Shown one piece after another: positions 51,171-61,440 of a DNA stretch of 64,000 bases (its first letter is position 1; each line of letters starts with the position of its first letter). Location: positions 2,717,501 through 2,781,500 of the forward strand of contig NZ_CP099917.1 of the NCBI RefSeq assembly GCF_030994125.1. Direction: 5' to 3'. The notes under the pieces are model-generated. The model had not been told where the DNA came from. It did no database searches and saw nothing but the letters and a program-made list of their open reading frames with translations. The DNA is from Pseudoalteromonas xiamenensis. Lineage in GTDB: Bacteria; Pseudomonadota; Gammaproteobacteria; Enterobacterales; Alteromonadaceae. The translations under genes were made by a program, and so were the position numbers.

Positions 51171-53492
51171 ATGGGAAAAACGAATAAAATTTTATCTTGG
51201 TTTGGTTTTGGCAAAAAAGCAGAGCAAGAAAAGGCGGCACTTGTAGAAGCAGAGCGTCAAGCAGCGGAAGAAGCGGCGCGTGTAGAAGCAGAACGTCAAG
51301 CAGCGGAAGAGACCGCGCGTTTAGAAGCTGAGCGTCAGGCAGCAGAAGAGGCGGCGCGTGTAGAAGCAGAACGTCACGCCGCGGAAGAGACCGCACGTTT
51401 AGAAGCCGAGCGTCAGGCTGCGGAAGAGACCGCGCGTTTAGAAGCCGAGCGTCAAGCCGCAGAAGAGGCCGCGCGCGTAGAAGCCGAGCGTCAGGCAGCG
51501 GAAGAAGCTGCGCGTATAGAAGCTGAGCGTCAAGCTGCGGAAGAAGCGGCGCGTTTAGAAGCAGAACGTCAAGCAGCGGAAGAGACCGCGCGTATAGAAG
51601 CCGAGCGTCAAGCCGAGGAAGAAGCTGCGCGTGTAGAAGCAGAACGTCAAGCAGTGGAAGAGGCCGCGCGTGTAGAAGCAGAGCGTCAAGCTGCGGAAGA
51701 GGTGGCGCGTGTAGAAGCTGAGCGTCAAGCCGCGGAAGAAGCGGCGCGTTTAGAAGCAGAACGTCAAGCAGCGGAAGAGACCGCGCGTGTAGAAGCAGAG
51801 CGTCAAGCCGCGGAAGAGGCGGCGTGTGTAGAAGCAGAACGTCAAGCAGTGGAAGAGGCCGCGCGTGTAGCAGCAGAACGTCAAGCCGCGGAAGAAGCTG
51901 CGCGTATAGAAGCTGAGCGTCAGGCAGCGGAAGAGACCGCGCGTTTAGAAGCTGAGCGTCAAGCAGCGGAAGAAGCTGCGCGTTTAGAAGCTGAGCGTCA
52001 GGCAGCGGAAGAGGCCGCGCGCGTAGAAGCTGAGCGTCAAGCCGCGGAAGAGGCCGTGCGTGTAGAAGCTGAGCGTCAAGCCGCAGAAGAAGCGGCGCGT
52101 ATAGAAGCTGAGCGTCAGGCAGCGGAAGAAGCTGCGCGTCTAGAAGCAGAGCGTCAAGCCGCGGAAGAAGCTGCGCGTGTAGAAGCCGAGCGTCAAGCAG
52201 CGGAAGAGACCGCGCGTTTAGAAGCTGAGCGTCAAGCCGCGGAAGAGACCGCGCGTGTAGAAGCAGAGCGTCAAGCAGCGGAAGAGGCGGCGCGTTTAGA
52301 AACTGAGCGTCAAGCCGCGGAAGAAGCCGCGCGTGTAGAAGCAGAACGCCAAGCCGCAGAAGAAGCGGCGCGTGTAGAAGCCGAGCGTCAAGCAGCGGAA
52401 GAAGCTACGCGTGTAGAAGCCGAGCGTCAAGCCGCGGAAAAAGCGGCGCGTTTAGAAGCAGAACGTCAAGCAGCGGAAGAGGCGGCGCGTTTAGAAACTG
52501 AGCGTCAAGCCGCGGAAGAAGCGGCGCGTGTAGAAGCCGAGCGTCAAGCAACAGAAGCAACACAGCCAAAGAAAGGTTTTTTCACACGTCTGAAAGAGAG
52601 TCTGGTAAAAACAAAGGTTAATATCGGGTCGGGGTTTGCGTCTTTATTTAAGGGCAAGAAAATCGATGATGAGTTATTTGAAGAACTCGAAACTCAACTT
52701 TTGACGGCAGACCTTGGGGTAGATACAACGATGAAGTTGATTGATACCCTAACTGACGTTGCTGATCGTAAACAGCTAAAAGATGGTGATGCGCTTTACG
52801 AGTTACTTAAACAAGAAATGGCTAATATGTTGAAGTCTGCAGAGCAGCCTTTGGTCATTCCTGACACCAAAAAACCATTTGTTATTTTAATGGTTGGCGT
52901 AAACGGGGTTGGTAAAACAACGACGATTGGTAAACTGGCTAAGCAATTCCAAGAACAGGGCAAGAGTGTCATGTTGGCAGCGGGTGATACCTTCCGTGCG
53001 GCAGCTGTTGAACAGTTACAAGTTTGGGGTGAGCGTAATAACATTCATGTCGTCGCCCAGCATACGGGGGCTGACAGCGCTTCAGTGGTTTTTGATGCAT
53101 TCCAAGCTGCGCAAGCGCGCAACATTGATGTTTTAATTGCTGACACGGCTGGTCGTTTGCAAAACAAAGATAACCTAATGCAAGAGCTCGAGAAAATTGC
53201 TCGAGTGATGAAAAAGATTGACCCTGAGGCTCCACATGAAGTCATGTTAACGATCGATGCTGGAACAGGCCAAAATGCAATTAGCCAGGTTAACCTCTTT
53301 AATAAAGCCGTTGGTTTAACCGGTATTACGTTGACGAAGCTTGACGGCACAGCGAAAGGGGGAGTTATTTTTGCAGTCGCAGATAAATTCCAGATCCCTA
53401 TTCGTTATATCGGTGTCGGTGAGGGCATTGATGACTTGCGAGCATTCAATAGTCACGATTTTATTGAAGCATTGTTCAGTCAAGAAGATTAG
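51171..53492 (+). CDS. ftsY: signal recognition particle receptor FtsY with giant repeat domain
   Basis: 773-residue SRP receptor GTPase (E. coli 497). An amphipathic N-terminus (LSWFGFGKK) is followed at residues 22-463 by 34 tandem 13-residue repeats of the type [13 protein letters not shown], a highly charged, likely continuous helix. A second membrane-binding segment ([14 protein letters not shown]) and the NG domain follow: G1 [42 protein letters not shown]. It targets ribosomes to SecYEG at the membrane. It heads the ftsY-ftsE-ftsX-rpoH group. Confidence 0.97.
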   Translation: MGKTNKILSWFGFGKKAEQEKAALVEAERQAAEEAARVEAERQAAEETARLEAERQAAEEAARVEAERHAAEETARLEAERQAAEETARLEAERQAAEEAARVEAERQAAEEAARIEAERQAAEEAARLEAERQAAEETARIEAERQAEEEAARVEAERQAVEEAARVEAERQAAEEVARVEAERQAAEEAARLEAERQAAEETARVEAERQAAEEAACVEAERQAVEEAARVAAERQAAEEAARIEAERQAAEETARLEAERQAAEEAARLEAERQAAEEAARVEAERQAAEEAVRVEAERQAAEEAARIEAERQAAEEAARLEAERQAAEEAARVEAERQAAEETARLEAERQAAEETARVEAERQAAEEAARLETERQAAEEAARVEAERQAAEEAARVEAERQAAEEATRVEAERQAAEKAARLEAERQAAEEAARLETERQAAEEAARVEAERQATEATQPKKGFFTRLKESLVKTKVNIGSGFASLFKGKKIDDELFEELETQLLTADLGVDTTMKLIDTLTDVADRKQLKDGDALYELLKQEMANMLKSAEQPLVIPDTKKPFVILMVGVNGVGKTTTIGKLAKQFQEQGKSVMLAAGDTFRAAAVEQLQVWGERNNIHVVAQHTGADSASVVFDAFQAAQARNIDVLIADTAGRLQNKDNLMQELEKIARVMKKIDPEAPHEVMLTIDAGTGQNAISQVNLFNKAVGLTGITLTKLDGTAKGGVIFAVADKFQIPIRYIGVGEGIDDLRAFNSHDFIEALFSQED
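51234..52559 (+). repeat. 39-bp coding minisatellite in ftsY, 34 copies
   Basis: Exact-length 39-bp units, all in frame, with no indels between copies. Variation is mostly synonymous plus V/L/I at position 4 and A/T at position 1 of the 13-residue unit; rare changes are Q to H, E to T, R to C and A to V. Confidence 0.95.
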
Positions 53493-53503
53493 AAAACAAC
53501 ACT

Positions 53504-53528
53504 CAAAGAGGCCTCATTGGCCTCTTGC
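53504..53528 (+). terminator. hairpin after ftsY
   Basis: AAGAGGCC/GGCCTCTT stem without a T-run; possibly a weak or factor-dependent stop. Confidence 0.35.
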
Positions 53529-53632
53529 CATAACAGCCTTTAAATTGGGGATTGATAAGGGCGCTTTGAGCGAATGTCAAAACGTTCGACTTGGTTAACA
53601 GTTGAAGGGAATTAGAAGAATAAGGCGAGAGG

Positions 53633-54310
53633 ATGATTAAGTTTCAACAGGTAAGTAAGACCTTTCCCGGCGGACACAAAGCGCTGCAAAAGGTGAGCTT
53701 TGAATTAGCCAAAGGCGAGTTGGCGTTTTTGACGGGTCACAGTGGAGCGGGGAAAAGCACCTTGCTCAAACTCATCAGTGTGATGGAACGCCCTTCAGCG
53801 GGTCAGGTATATATTAATGGTGTTGATCTCAACTCGATTAGTAATAAGGACATTCCGTACGTTCGACGTGATATTGGTATTATCTTTCAAAACCATCGTT
53901 TGCTTGACCGTTACACTGTGTTTGACAACGTTGCGTTGCCACTGATTATTGAAGGTGCGCATCATGGTGACGTCACTAAACGTGTTCACGCAGCTTTAGA
54001 TAAAGTGGGATTACTCGATAAAGTGAAGTGTTACCCTCAAACGTTATCAGGTGGTGAGCAGCAACGAGTTGGCATTGCGCGAGCAATTGTCACATCGCCA
54101 CCTTTACTGCTTGCAGACGAGCCCACCGGGAACTTAGATCCTGAATTGTCCATGGAAATCTTGAATCTGTTTGAAGAGTTTAACAGCCATGGTACGTCTG
54201 TGCTTATCGCAACACATGATTTAGGTCTTATCGCGCGTATGAAATATCGTTCATTGACGTTATCGCATGGTCGCCTGCTTCAAGACCCGTTAGCGGAGGC
54301 ATTACAATGA
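53633..54310 (+). CDS. ftsE: cell division ABC ATPase FtsE
   Basis: 225-residue ATPase that works with FtsX to activate periplasmic cell-wall hydrolases at the septum. Walker A is GHSGAGKSTLLK (about 36-47), the signature is LSGGEQQRVGIARAIV, and Walker B is LLLADEPTGNLDPE. FtsE-type start MIKFQQVSKTFPGG. It overlaps ftsX by 4 bp. Confidence 0.97.
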   Translation: MIKFQQVSKTFPGGHKALQKVSFELAKGELAFLTGHSGAGKSTLLKLISVMERPSAGQVYINGVDLNSISNKDIPYVRRDIGIIFQNHRLLDRYTVFDNVALPLIIEGAHHGDVTKRVHAALDKVGLLDKVKCYPQTLSGGEQQRVGIARAIVTSPPLLLADEPTGNLDPELSMEILNLFEEFNSHGTSVLIATHDLGLIARMKYRSLTLSHGRLLQDPLAEALQ

Positions 54311-55293
54311 GTCTATTGTTTAAGGGGCGACAAGCCTCCTACGAACGAAAGCGCAGTTCCATTATCGCCCGTGTTTATTTCTTTATTTTGATGATTATTC
54401 GTCAAGGCGTGCAAAGTTTAGGTGAAATGTGGCGAACACCTTTAGCATCCATCATGACAATTTGTGTATTGGGGCTAAGTTTAACTCTACCGTCGACCTT
54501 GTACTTAATTGTTAAAAATGTACAACAGGTAAGAAGCGGCTTCCAAGATGCAGCGGAAATCTCACTGTTTGTTAAACAGGAAATGAATGAACAGCAAACG
54601 CAATCGCTTGTGAAAAGGTTAGCTCTCTATCCTGAAATTGAAAAAGTAACCTTTATCAGTAAAACGCAGGCACTAGATGAATTCAAAAGTTTGTCTGGGT
54701 TCGGTAATGCTTTGGATTATTTAGATGAAAATCCCTTGCCAGAAGTCGTTTTAGTCACGCCGACAAGCCGTCATCGTAATGCGGATGCCGCGAAAGCGCT
54801 GTTGGAAAAATTGACTACAGAACGTGAAGTGGAATTTGGTAAGTTAGATATTGAATGGCTTGAGCGATTGAATGCCTTACTCAGTTTGCTACGAGAAAGC
54901 GTCATCACGATAGCTATATTGTTGCTGACTTCGGTAACTCTCATTATCGGTAATACAATTCGCTTATCTATCATGGACAAGAAAGCTGAGATTCAGGTGA
55001 TGAAACTTGTGGGTGCTACGAATAGTTTTATACACACGCCTTTTTTGTGGACGGGGATTTGGTATGGTGTGATAGGTGGTTTTATCGCGTTTATTTGTTT
55101 GACTTTGATGATGTGGTGGCTTGAATCCGCAGTACATCGTGTTGCAGGGGTGTATCAAACAGATTTTGTGATGACAGGCTTAAGTGGAAGCGAATTCGGT
55201 ATTCTGCTGTCAATGGCCATCGGACTTGGATTCTTTGGTTCATTCCTTTCTGTGAATCGCTATATAAAAGAAATAGAGCCAGATAAAGTCTAA
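54307..55293 (+). CDS. ftsX: cell division protein FtsX
   Basis: 328-residue inner-membrane partner of FtsE. It has a cytoplasmic N-terminus, a first membrane segment (about 50-72), a periplasmic loop (about 73-190) that contacts hydrolase activators, and three further segments (about 195-220, 245-270, 295-320). RLSIMDKKAEIQVMKLVGATNSFI is the conserved cytoplasmic loop. The ATGA overlap with ftsE couples translation. Confidence 0.95.
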   Translation: MSLLFKGRQASYERKRSSIIARVYFFILMIIRQGVQSLGEMWRTPLASIMTICVLGLSLTLPSTLYLIVKNVQQVRSGFQDAAEISLFVKQEMNEQQTQSLVKRLALYPEIEKVTFISKTQALDEFKSLSGFGNALDYLDENPLPEVVLVTPTSRHRNADAAKALLEKLTTEREVEFGKLDIEWLERLNALLSLLRESVITIAILLLTSVTLIIGNTIRLSIMDKKAEIQVMKLVGATNSFIHTPFLWTGIWYGVIGGFIAFICLTLMMWWLESAVHRVAGVYQTDFVMTGLSGSEFGILLSMAIGLGFFGSFLSVNRYIKEIEPDKV

Positions 55294-55692
55294 CTCAACG
55301 ATACCGCAAGCATAGGGCAGTAAAATGGCTAGTTGGATTGTTAGCACTGCCCTTCACTAAGTCATTTGAAATAAAAGAGTGCTAAATCGACGTTCATGAC
55401 TATGATTCTAGGGCGTTAGTTGCTTTAGCTTTAAAAGCGGCACTCCGTCTAAGGTAAAAATCTCAATTACATATAAATTGCTAAAAACTCAAACGGTTGC
55501 GTACTGCTGTTGTGTTTTGTGCAGTATTTTAAGTGGTATATTTAGCACTTTTCAGCGTAAGTTCAGACTCTCTTTAGCACTCTCCAGTCTCATAACTGTC
55601 ACATTATTGTCTTAAACTGAATGCTGTATTAATGTTTTTTCTTATTATTTATCAGTGGTTTGTAACTTGTTACATCTAAGGGTAAAAAAAAC
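55294..55692. other. long rpoH upstream region with scattered CIRCE half-sites
   Basis: No gene in 400 bp. Half-site-like sequences are TTAGCACTG (55341-55349), GAGTGCTAA (55377-55385), TTAGCACTT (55542-55550) and TTAGCACTC (55574-55582). The first lies within a possible GGGCAGT/ACTGCCC hairpin (55315-55352). Confidence 0.5.
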
Positions 55693-55721
55693 TTGCATAG
55701 CACAGCGATCCACGTTATAAA
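55693..55721 (+). promoter_or_regulatory. sigma70-type promoter of rpoH
   Basis: TTGCAT (55693-55698), 17 bp, TATAAA (55716-55721). The predicted start at about 55728 falls in the CIRCE element. Confidence 0.7.
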
Positions 55722-55726
55722 TTGTT

Positions 55727-55753
55727 TTAGCACTCTCAAGGGGAGAGTGCTAA
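55727..55753 (+). promoter_or_regulatory. perfect CIRCE operator (HrcA site) before rpoH
   Basis: TTAGCACTC, nine bases, GAGTGCTAA: identical to the CIRCE consensus. It covers the predicted transcription start and lies 33 bp before the rpoH ATG, so an HrcA repressor would block rpoH transcription. Confidence 0.9.
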
Positions 55754-55786
55754 AGTTTAACGTGAAATTTGTCACTGAGGTGAAAA

Positions 55787-56653
55787 ATGGGTAACGATTT
55801 ATATGCAATGGCACTTACAACTGGACAGCAAAGCGCGAGTTTAGAAGGCTACGTACATGCGGTTAGCACTATTCCTATGCTCGATGCTGAAAAAGAGAAA
55901 GCGCTAGCCACTCGCCTTCACGAAGAAGGGGATCTGGATGCAGCTAAACAGCTTATCATGTCTCATCTCAGATTTGTGGTGCATATCGCCAAAAGCTATT
56001 CTGGCTACGGCCTGCCGCAAGCTGACTTAATTCAAGAAGGTAACATCGGTCTAATGAAAGCAGTGAAACGCTTCAACCCAGAAGTCGGTGTTCGCTTGGT
56101 TTCATTCGCGGTACATTGGATTAAAGCTGAAATCCATGAGTACGTATTGAAAAATTGGCGCATCGTTAAAGTTGCTACAACCAAAGCGCAGCGTAAATTG
56201 TTCTTCAACTTACGTAAAAACAAAAAGCGTTTAGGTTGGTTCAACCAAGAAGAAGTTACAACCGTTGCTAATGAACTCGGTGTGAGTGAGCGCGAAGTAC
56301 GTGAAATGGAATCGCGCATGAGTGGTCAGGACATGGGGTTTGATCTTACGTCTGATGAAGATGAAGGCAGCTCAACAAGTGGTGCATTCTCTCCTGTACA
56401 ATACCTTACTGATGGTAACGGTGATTTAGCCGATGCAGTAGAAGAAGAGCAATGGCAAGAGCAGTCTCACAACCGTTTGTTCTCTGCACTTAAAACACTT
56501 GATGAACGTTCGCAAGACATTATTGCGGCGCGTTGGTTAGATGATAACAAAGCGACACTACAAGAACTTGCAGAGAAATATCAAGTTTCGGCTGAACGAG
56601 TCCGCCAGCTAGAGAAAACCGCGATGAAAAAGTTACAGCAAGCAATGGTGTAA
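55787..56653 (+). CDS. rpoH: heat-shock sigma factor RpoH (sigma32)
   Basis: 288-residue heat-shock sigma factor. The N-terminus is typical ([26 protein letters not shown]). Region 2 reads [51 protein letters not shown], the RpoH box is about residues 130-145 ([19 protein letters not shown]), and region 4 reads [34 protein letters not shown] precedes the ATG. It is downstream of ftsEX as in E. coli but has its own promoter with a CIRCE element. Confidence 0.97.
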   Translation: MGNDLYAMALTTGQQSASLEGYVHAVSTIPMLDAEKEKALATRLHEEGDLDAAKQLIMSHLRFVVHIAKSYSGYGLPQADLIQEGNIGLMKAVKRFNPEVGVRLVSFAVHWIKAEIHEYVLKNWRIVKVATTKAQRKLFFNLRKNKKRLGWFNQEEVTTVANELGVSEREVREMESRMSGQDMGFDLTSDEDEGSSTSGAFSPVQYLTDGNGDLADAVEEEQWQEQSHNRLFSALKTLDERSQDIIAARWLDDNKATLQELAEKYQVSAERVRQLEKTAMKKLQQAMV

Positions 56654-56685
56654 CAACCATTTAGCGGAATTCGCATCGTATTAAT

Positions 56686-56719
56686 ACAAAAAAGCCCAAT
56701 CAATGATTGGGCTTTTTTG
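56686..56719 (+). terminator. rpoH terminator
   Basis: AAAAAAGCCCAATCA/TGATTGGGCTTTTTT: a long stem with a very short loop and T-run. Confidence 0.92.
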
Positions 56720-56766
56720 TGTCTAATGCTGCGGTTTTTCAGCTCGACTCTCGACTGTTTTCGACT

Positions 56767-57738
56767 TTAACGGTCGCGATGAACAGCAATGTTTGCGAGA
56801 GAAATTAGCGCCTCTTTGTATGGCGATGCATCTAACACACTTAGGCAAGCAATTGCCTTGTCAGCCTCTTGCTGAGCCTTCTCCATAGTAAATTCGAGCG
56901 CTTTTGTCTGAGACAGTGTCTCTAGGATCTCATCAATATAATCTAAACCATCAGCGTGTTCGATGGCATGACGGATTTGCGCGACTTGTGCCTCATTACC
57001 ATGTTTCATCGCATATAGAAGCGGCAACGTTGGTTTACCTTCAGCTAAGTCATCACCGACGTTTTTACCCATCGCCTTTGCATCTGCGCTGTAATCCAGC
57101 ACGTCGTCAACAAGTTGGAATGCTGTGCCCAGATGCATGCCATACAATTTCATGGCCTCTTGGCACTGTGCATCTTTATCTAAAATGATAGCAGGCAATA
57201 AAGTTGCAGCTTCAAAGAGTTTTGCTGTCTTACTGTAAATAACCTGCATGTAGCTGGCTTCAGTAGTATCCGGGTCATTGCAATTCATTAGCTGTAGTAC
57301 TTCGCCTTCAGCGATAATATTTGTAGCGTCAGCTAAAATACGCATGACTTCCATGTTATTCAGACCAACCATTAATTGGAAAGAACGAGTATAAATAAAG
57401 TCGCCCACTAGAACACTTGCCGCGTTACCAAACTCCGCATTTGCAGTTGGCTCACCTCGACGAAGTAACGATTCATCAACGACATCGTCATGCAAAAGAG
57501 TTGCTGTGTGAATGAATTCAATAATGGTTGCGAGTGTTACGTGCTTCTCACCTTCATAACCTAGCGCTTTAGCAGCTAAAAGTGCGAGCATTGGGCGTAC
57601 GCGTTTGCCACCACTATTTATGATGTACAAACCAAGTTGGCTGACTAATGCCACATCGGAGCGCATTTGCGCATGGATTAATTGATCGACGCTTTTCATA
57701 TCGTTATTTATTAGCGTCTGGATAGCTTTAATATCCAT
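56767..57738 (-). CDS. ispB: octaprenyl diphosphate synthase
   Basis: 323-residue trans-prenyltransferase that makes the ubiquinone side chain. FARM is LLHDDVVDESLLRRG and SARM is LVDDVLDYSAD; GGKRVRPMLALLAA is the N-terminal substrate site. The ATG at 57738 (MDIKAIQ) is preferred because GGAAAG precedes it and it matches the family; an ATG at 57753 would add five residues. It is divergent from rplU, the standard arrangement. Confidence 0.95.
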   Translation of the reverse strand: MDIKAIQTLINNDMKSVDQLIHAQMRSDVALVSQLGLYIINSGGKRVRPMLALLAAKALGYEGEKHVTLATIIEFIHTATLLHDDVVDESLLRRGEPTANAEFGNAASVLVGDFIYTRSFQLMVGLNNMEVMRILADATNIIAEGEVLQLMNCNDPDTTEASYMQVIYSKTAKLFEAATLLPAIILDKDAQCQEAMKLYGMHLGTAFQLVDDVLDYSADAKAMGKNVGDDLAEGKPTLPLLYAMKHGNEAQVAQIRHAIEHADGLDYIDEILETLSQTKALEFTMEKAQQEADKAIACLSVLDASPYKEALISLANIAVHRDR

Positions 57739-57921
57739 TTCTTTCCAAGCCATGTGAGTGAGATAAACGCCGCGATTGTACTACAAAAATTACATTGTCT
57801 CGAGATTTTGTAGGGTTGGAGTAAAAAAAGCATGAAGACGATCTTTTTTGCTTAATTCCTAAGCAGAAATGGACCTCATATAGGCAATTTTACAAATGTG
57901 ACAATTCGATGTAAAAAGCGC

Positions 57922-57949
57922 TTGGCATAAGGCGAAAAATCGCTACAAT
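57922..57949 (+). promoter_or_regulatory. upstream promoter candidate for rplU-rpmA
   Basis: TTGGCA, 16 bp, TACAAT (57922-57949). Confidence 0.5.
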
Positions 57950-58013
57950 AGCAAAAAAAATTTATCCGCCCTCACTCGAATTATTTTTTATTCGTTTTTT
58001 GTCCAAAATGGAC

Positions 58014-58042
58014 TTGCGCATAGGGTCGCGTTAGCGTAAACT
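58014..58042 (+). promoter_or_regulatory. proximal rplU-rpmA promoter with GC-rich discriminator
   Basis: TTGCGC (58014-58019), 17 bp, TAAACT (58037-58042), followed by TCGCGCCC. The GC-rich discriminator is typical of stringently controlled ribosomal promoters. Confidence 0.55.
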
Positions 58043-58103
58043 TCGCGCCCTATTGAAGAATATTTAGTTGCGTCGATTTGAGGGCGCACAGACGGAGTTA
58101 ATT

Positions 58104-58415
58104 ATGTACGCGGTTTTCCAAAGTGGTGGTAAACAGCACCGTGTGACTGAAGGTCAAACAATTCGTCTAGAGAAGCTAGACGTTGAGACTGGTGCGGCAG
58201 TTGAATTCGATTCAGTACTTCTAATTGCTGATGGCGAAAAAATCGAGATCGGTGCACCGTTCGTTAACGGTGGCAAAGTGACAGCTGAGGTTGTTTCACA
58301 CGGTCGTGGTGAGAAAATTAAGATCGTTAAATTTAGACGTCGTAAGCATTCTCGCAAGCAAATGGGCCACCGTCAGTGGTTCACTGAAGTTAAAATCACT
58401 GGCATTAGCGCTTAA
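58104..58415 (+). CDS. rplU: ribosomal protein bL21
   Basis: 103-residue 50S protein. [14 protein letters not shown] start, [16 protein letters not shown] rRNA-binding block and FTEVKITGI end are diagnostic. The ATG at 58104 has ACGGAG 8 nt upstream; an in-frame start at 58068 is unlikely. Confidence 0.98.
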   Translation: MYAVFQSGGKQHRVTEGQTIRLEKLDVETGAAVEFDSVLLIADGEKIEIGAPFVNGGKVTAEVVSHGRGEKIKIVKFRRRKHSRKQMGHRQWFTEVKITGISA

Positions 58416-58434
58416 TATTTAGAGGTACAGAAAG

Positions 58435-58692
58435 ATGGCACATAAAAAGGCAGCTGGTAGTACTCGTAACGGTCGTGATTCAGAAAGCAAACGCTTAGGT
58501 GTTAAGCGTTTCGGTGGCGAATCAGTATTAGCGGGTAACATTATCGTTCGTCAACGTGGTACTAAATTCCACGCTGGTACTAACGCTTCAATCGGTCGTG
58601 ACCACACTATCTTCGCAACTGCAGATGGCAAAGTTGTGTTTGAGCAAAAAGGTCCGCTTAACCGTAAATACGTTAGCATCGTTGCTGAGTAA
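58435..58692 (+). CDS. rpmA: ribosomal protein bL27
   Basis: 85-residue 50S protein. [29 protein letters not shown] is the conserved N-terminus reaching the peptidyl-transferase centre. It lies 19 bp after rplU. Confidence 0.98.
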   Translation: MAHKKAAGSTRNGRDSESKRLGVKRFGGESVLAGNIIVRQRGTKFHAGTNASIGRDHTIFATADGKVVFEQKGPLNRKYVSIVAE

Positions 58693-58707
58693 TCGGTAAA
58701 GAATTAG

Positions 58708-58738
58708 AAAAACCCCGCTTAGGCGGGGTTTTTTGTTT
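58708..58738 (+). terminator. rplU-rpmA terminator
   Basis: AAAACCCCGC/GCGGGGTTTT stem with a TTAG loop and T-run. Confidence 0.93.
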
Positions 58739-58929
58739 TTATGGGGTAGTAAGGTCCATTCCAAAAGATAACTCCTGTTGTTCAGTGGATTGGCAAATAT
58801 CGAAAGCGATGTTTGTGCTTAGGGCAATTGGCACTGTCATGAATAAGCATGTCAGCTGCGAATATTGAGCAAATTCGCATTATGTCTCGGTGCAATCCCC
58901 AAATCATTGTTATAATACCCCAATATTAG

Positions 58930-60141
<1,212 letters not shown>

Positions 60142-60147
60142 GAGAAT

Positions 60148-60171
60148 AGGGCCTAAAAGGCCCTTTTTTAT
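60148..60171 (+). terminator. obg terminator
   Basis: GGGCC/GGCCC stem with a TAAAA loop, then TTTTTT. Confidence 0.75.
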
Positions 60172-60202
60172 ATTCAAAATTTAGAACGATAAAGAGGTCT
60201 AT

Positions 60203-60694
60203 GTGATAATTTCAATGATTGCAGCGATGGCAAACAATCGAGTGATTGGGTTGGACAACCAAATGCCTTGGCATCTTCCTGCGGATCTCGCCCATTTTAA
60301 GCGTGTTACAATGAGTAAGCCTGTGATCATGGGACGCAAAACATTTGAATCAATAGGTCGTCCTTTGCCCGGTCGTCAGAATATCGTGATTACACGTGAC
60401 GAGAATTACTGCGCCTTGGGGATTGATGTTGTGACGTCACCTGCTGCAGCAATTGAACTGGTTAAAGAAGCCGAAGAAGTCATGATTATCGGTGGTGGTC
60501 ATATATACCAAACCTTTTTACCTAGTGCACAAAAGCTTTATCTCACCTTTATCGACCTTGATGTAGAGGGGGATACGCAGTTCCCGGATTACGAATCTGT
60601 CGCGAAATGGCAACAAGTTTGTACCGAAAATTATCAGTCAGATGATAAAAACCCGTATAATTATCAATTCGTAACGTTACATAAAAAACTATGA
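60203..60694 (+). CDS. folA: dihydrofolate reductase
   Basis: 163-residue NADPH-dependent enzyme that makes tetrahydrofolate. MISMIAAMANNRVIG, MPWHLPADLAHFKR (catalytic Asp), PVIMGRKTFESIGRPLPGR and IGGGHIYQTFLP are all canonical. The GTG start has AGAGGT 5 nt upstream. Confidence 0.97.
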   Translation: MIISMIAAMANNRVIGLDNQMPWHLPADLAHFKRVTMSKPVIMGRKTFESIGRPLPGRQNIVITRDENYCALGIDVVTSPAAAIELVKEAEEVMIIGGGHIYQTFLPSAQKLYLTFIDLDVEGDTQFPDYESVAKWQQVCTENYQSDDKNPYNYQFVTLHKKL

Positions 60695-60698
60695 GTTG

Positions 60699-60727
60699 TT
60701 GCTAACATTTGCATTGAAAGCTATAAT
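60699..60727 (+). promoter_or_regulatory. sigma70-type promoter of the DUF3718 gene
   Basis: TTGCTA (60699-60704), 17 bp, perfect TATAAT (60722-60727), 45 bp before the ATG. Confidence 0.65.
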
Positions 60728-60771
60728 ATTCGGAGTACTTCTATACGAACAAAGTATTAAAAGGGTCCTCT

Positions 60772-61146
60772 ATGAAATTATCTACCGTGCTTGTATCAGC
60801 GTCTTTATGCCTAGCGTCTGTTACATTTTCTCACCAAGCGAAAGCAAATGATCAATTAGCATTGTCTTTGTGTGAATATGTTGCAGCAAACGACAAAGGC
60901 CGTTTGAGAGACACGTTGAAAGATGCAAAGGTAAAATTACGTGCAGTGTACGACGCAGTTGTTTGTAATGGTAACAACCTCGTTCGTCATGCTATCGCAA
61001 GCAATGCAACGGATGCTGGTGAATTTGTAGTTAAGAATCTACCAAAAAGCGCGCTAGAGGACGGTGCAGATATCGCTTGGGCTGAAGGCAATGGCCACGG
61101 TGGTTCAGCGCTTATCGCTATTATCAAAGAGCGTGCAGGCCTTTAA
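60772..61146 (+). CDS. DUF3718 family exported protein
   Basis: 124-residue periplasmic protein. The signal peptide ends HQAKAND (about residue 25). The mature part resembles DUF3718: LALSLCEYVAANDKGRLRDTLKDAKVKLRAVYDAVVCNGNNLVRHA, with two Cys that could form a disulfide, and a Gly/His-rich HGGSALI near the end. Function unknown; found in marine gammaproteobacteria. It has its own promoter and terminator. Confidence 0.82.
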   Translation: MKLSTVLVSASLCLASVTFSHQAKANDQLALSLCEYVAANDKGRLRDTLKDAKVKLRAVYDAVVCNGNNLVRHAIASNATDAGEFVVKNLPKSALEDGADIAWAEGNGHGGSALIAIIKERAGL

Positions 61147-61166
61147 GCCGTAGGCTAACGAATTAA

Positions 61167-61197
61167 CGAAAACCCGCGTCGAGCGGGTTTTTTATTT
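61167..61197 (+). terminator. terminator after the DUF3718 gene
   Basis: AAAACCCGC/GCGGGTTTT-type stem with a GTCGA loop and T-run. Confidence 0.88.
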
Positions 61198-61440
61198 TTG
61201 AAGAAATAACCACTTACTTCCTGCTTAATGGCCTTTAAATTTAATGAGCCAATTCACTCTATCTTTCGTCCTTTTCCCATCACCTAGAGCAGATAGCCAT
61301 TAGTGAAAAATAGAATTAGAGATTTTATGGCTAAAATCAAAGATTCATCAAAACGACAAAAAAATATCTTATTTCTCCCTTGAGGTTTGCAAAAATGCCC
61401 TCAATACTAATATTGAAAACAGCAAAAAAAGGGAGTCGCT

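Noticed and set aside
51169..51396. Antisense open frame rich in Leu/Pro/Ala opposite the ftsY repeats
   Set aside because: It arises from the repeat composition; no start signal and no protein-like complexity.
51234..52559. CRISPR-like tandem repeat
   Set aside because: Units are contiguous 39-bp coding repeats without spacers and stay in the ftsY frame.
55660..55690. Sigma-E type promoter before rpoH (GTAACTT and TCTAA)
   Set aside because: The two elements are only 6 bp apart, far from the required 15-17 bp.
61327..61383. Possible 18-residue leader peptide upstream of hpf (MAKIKDSSKRQKN start)
   Set aside because: No Shine-Dalgarno and no attenuator structure after it; likely chance in AT-rich DNA.
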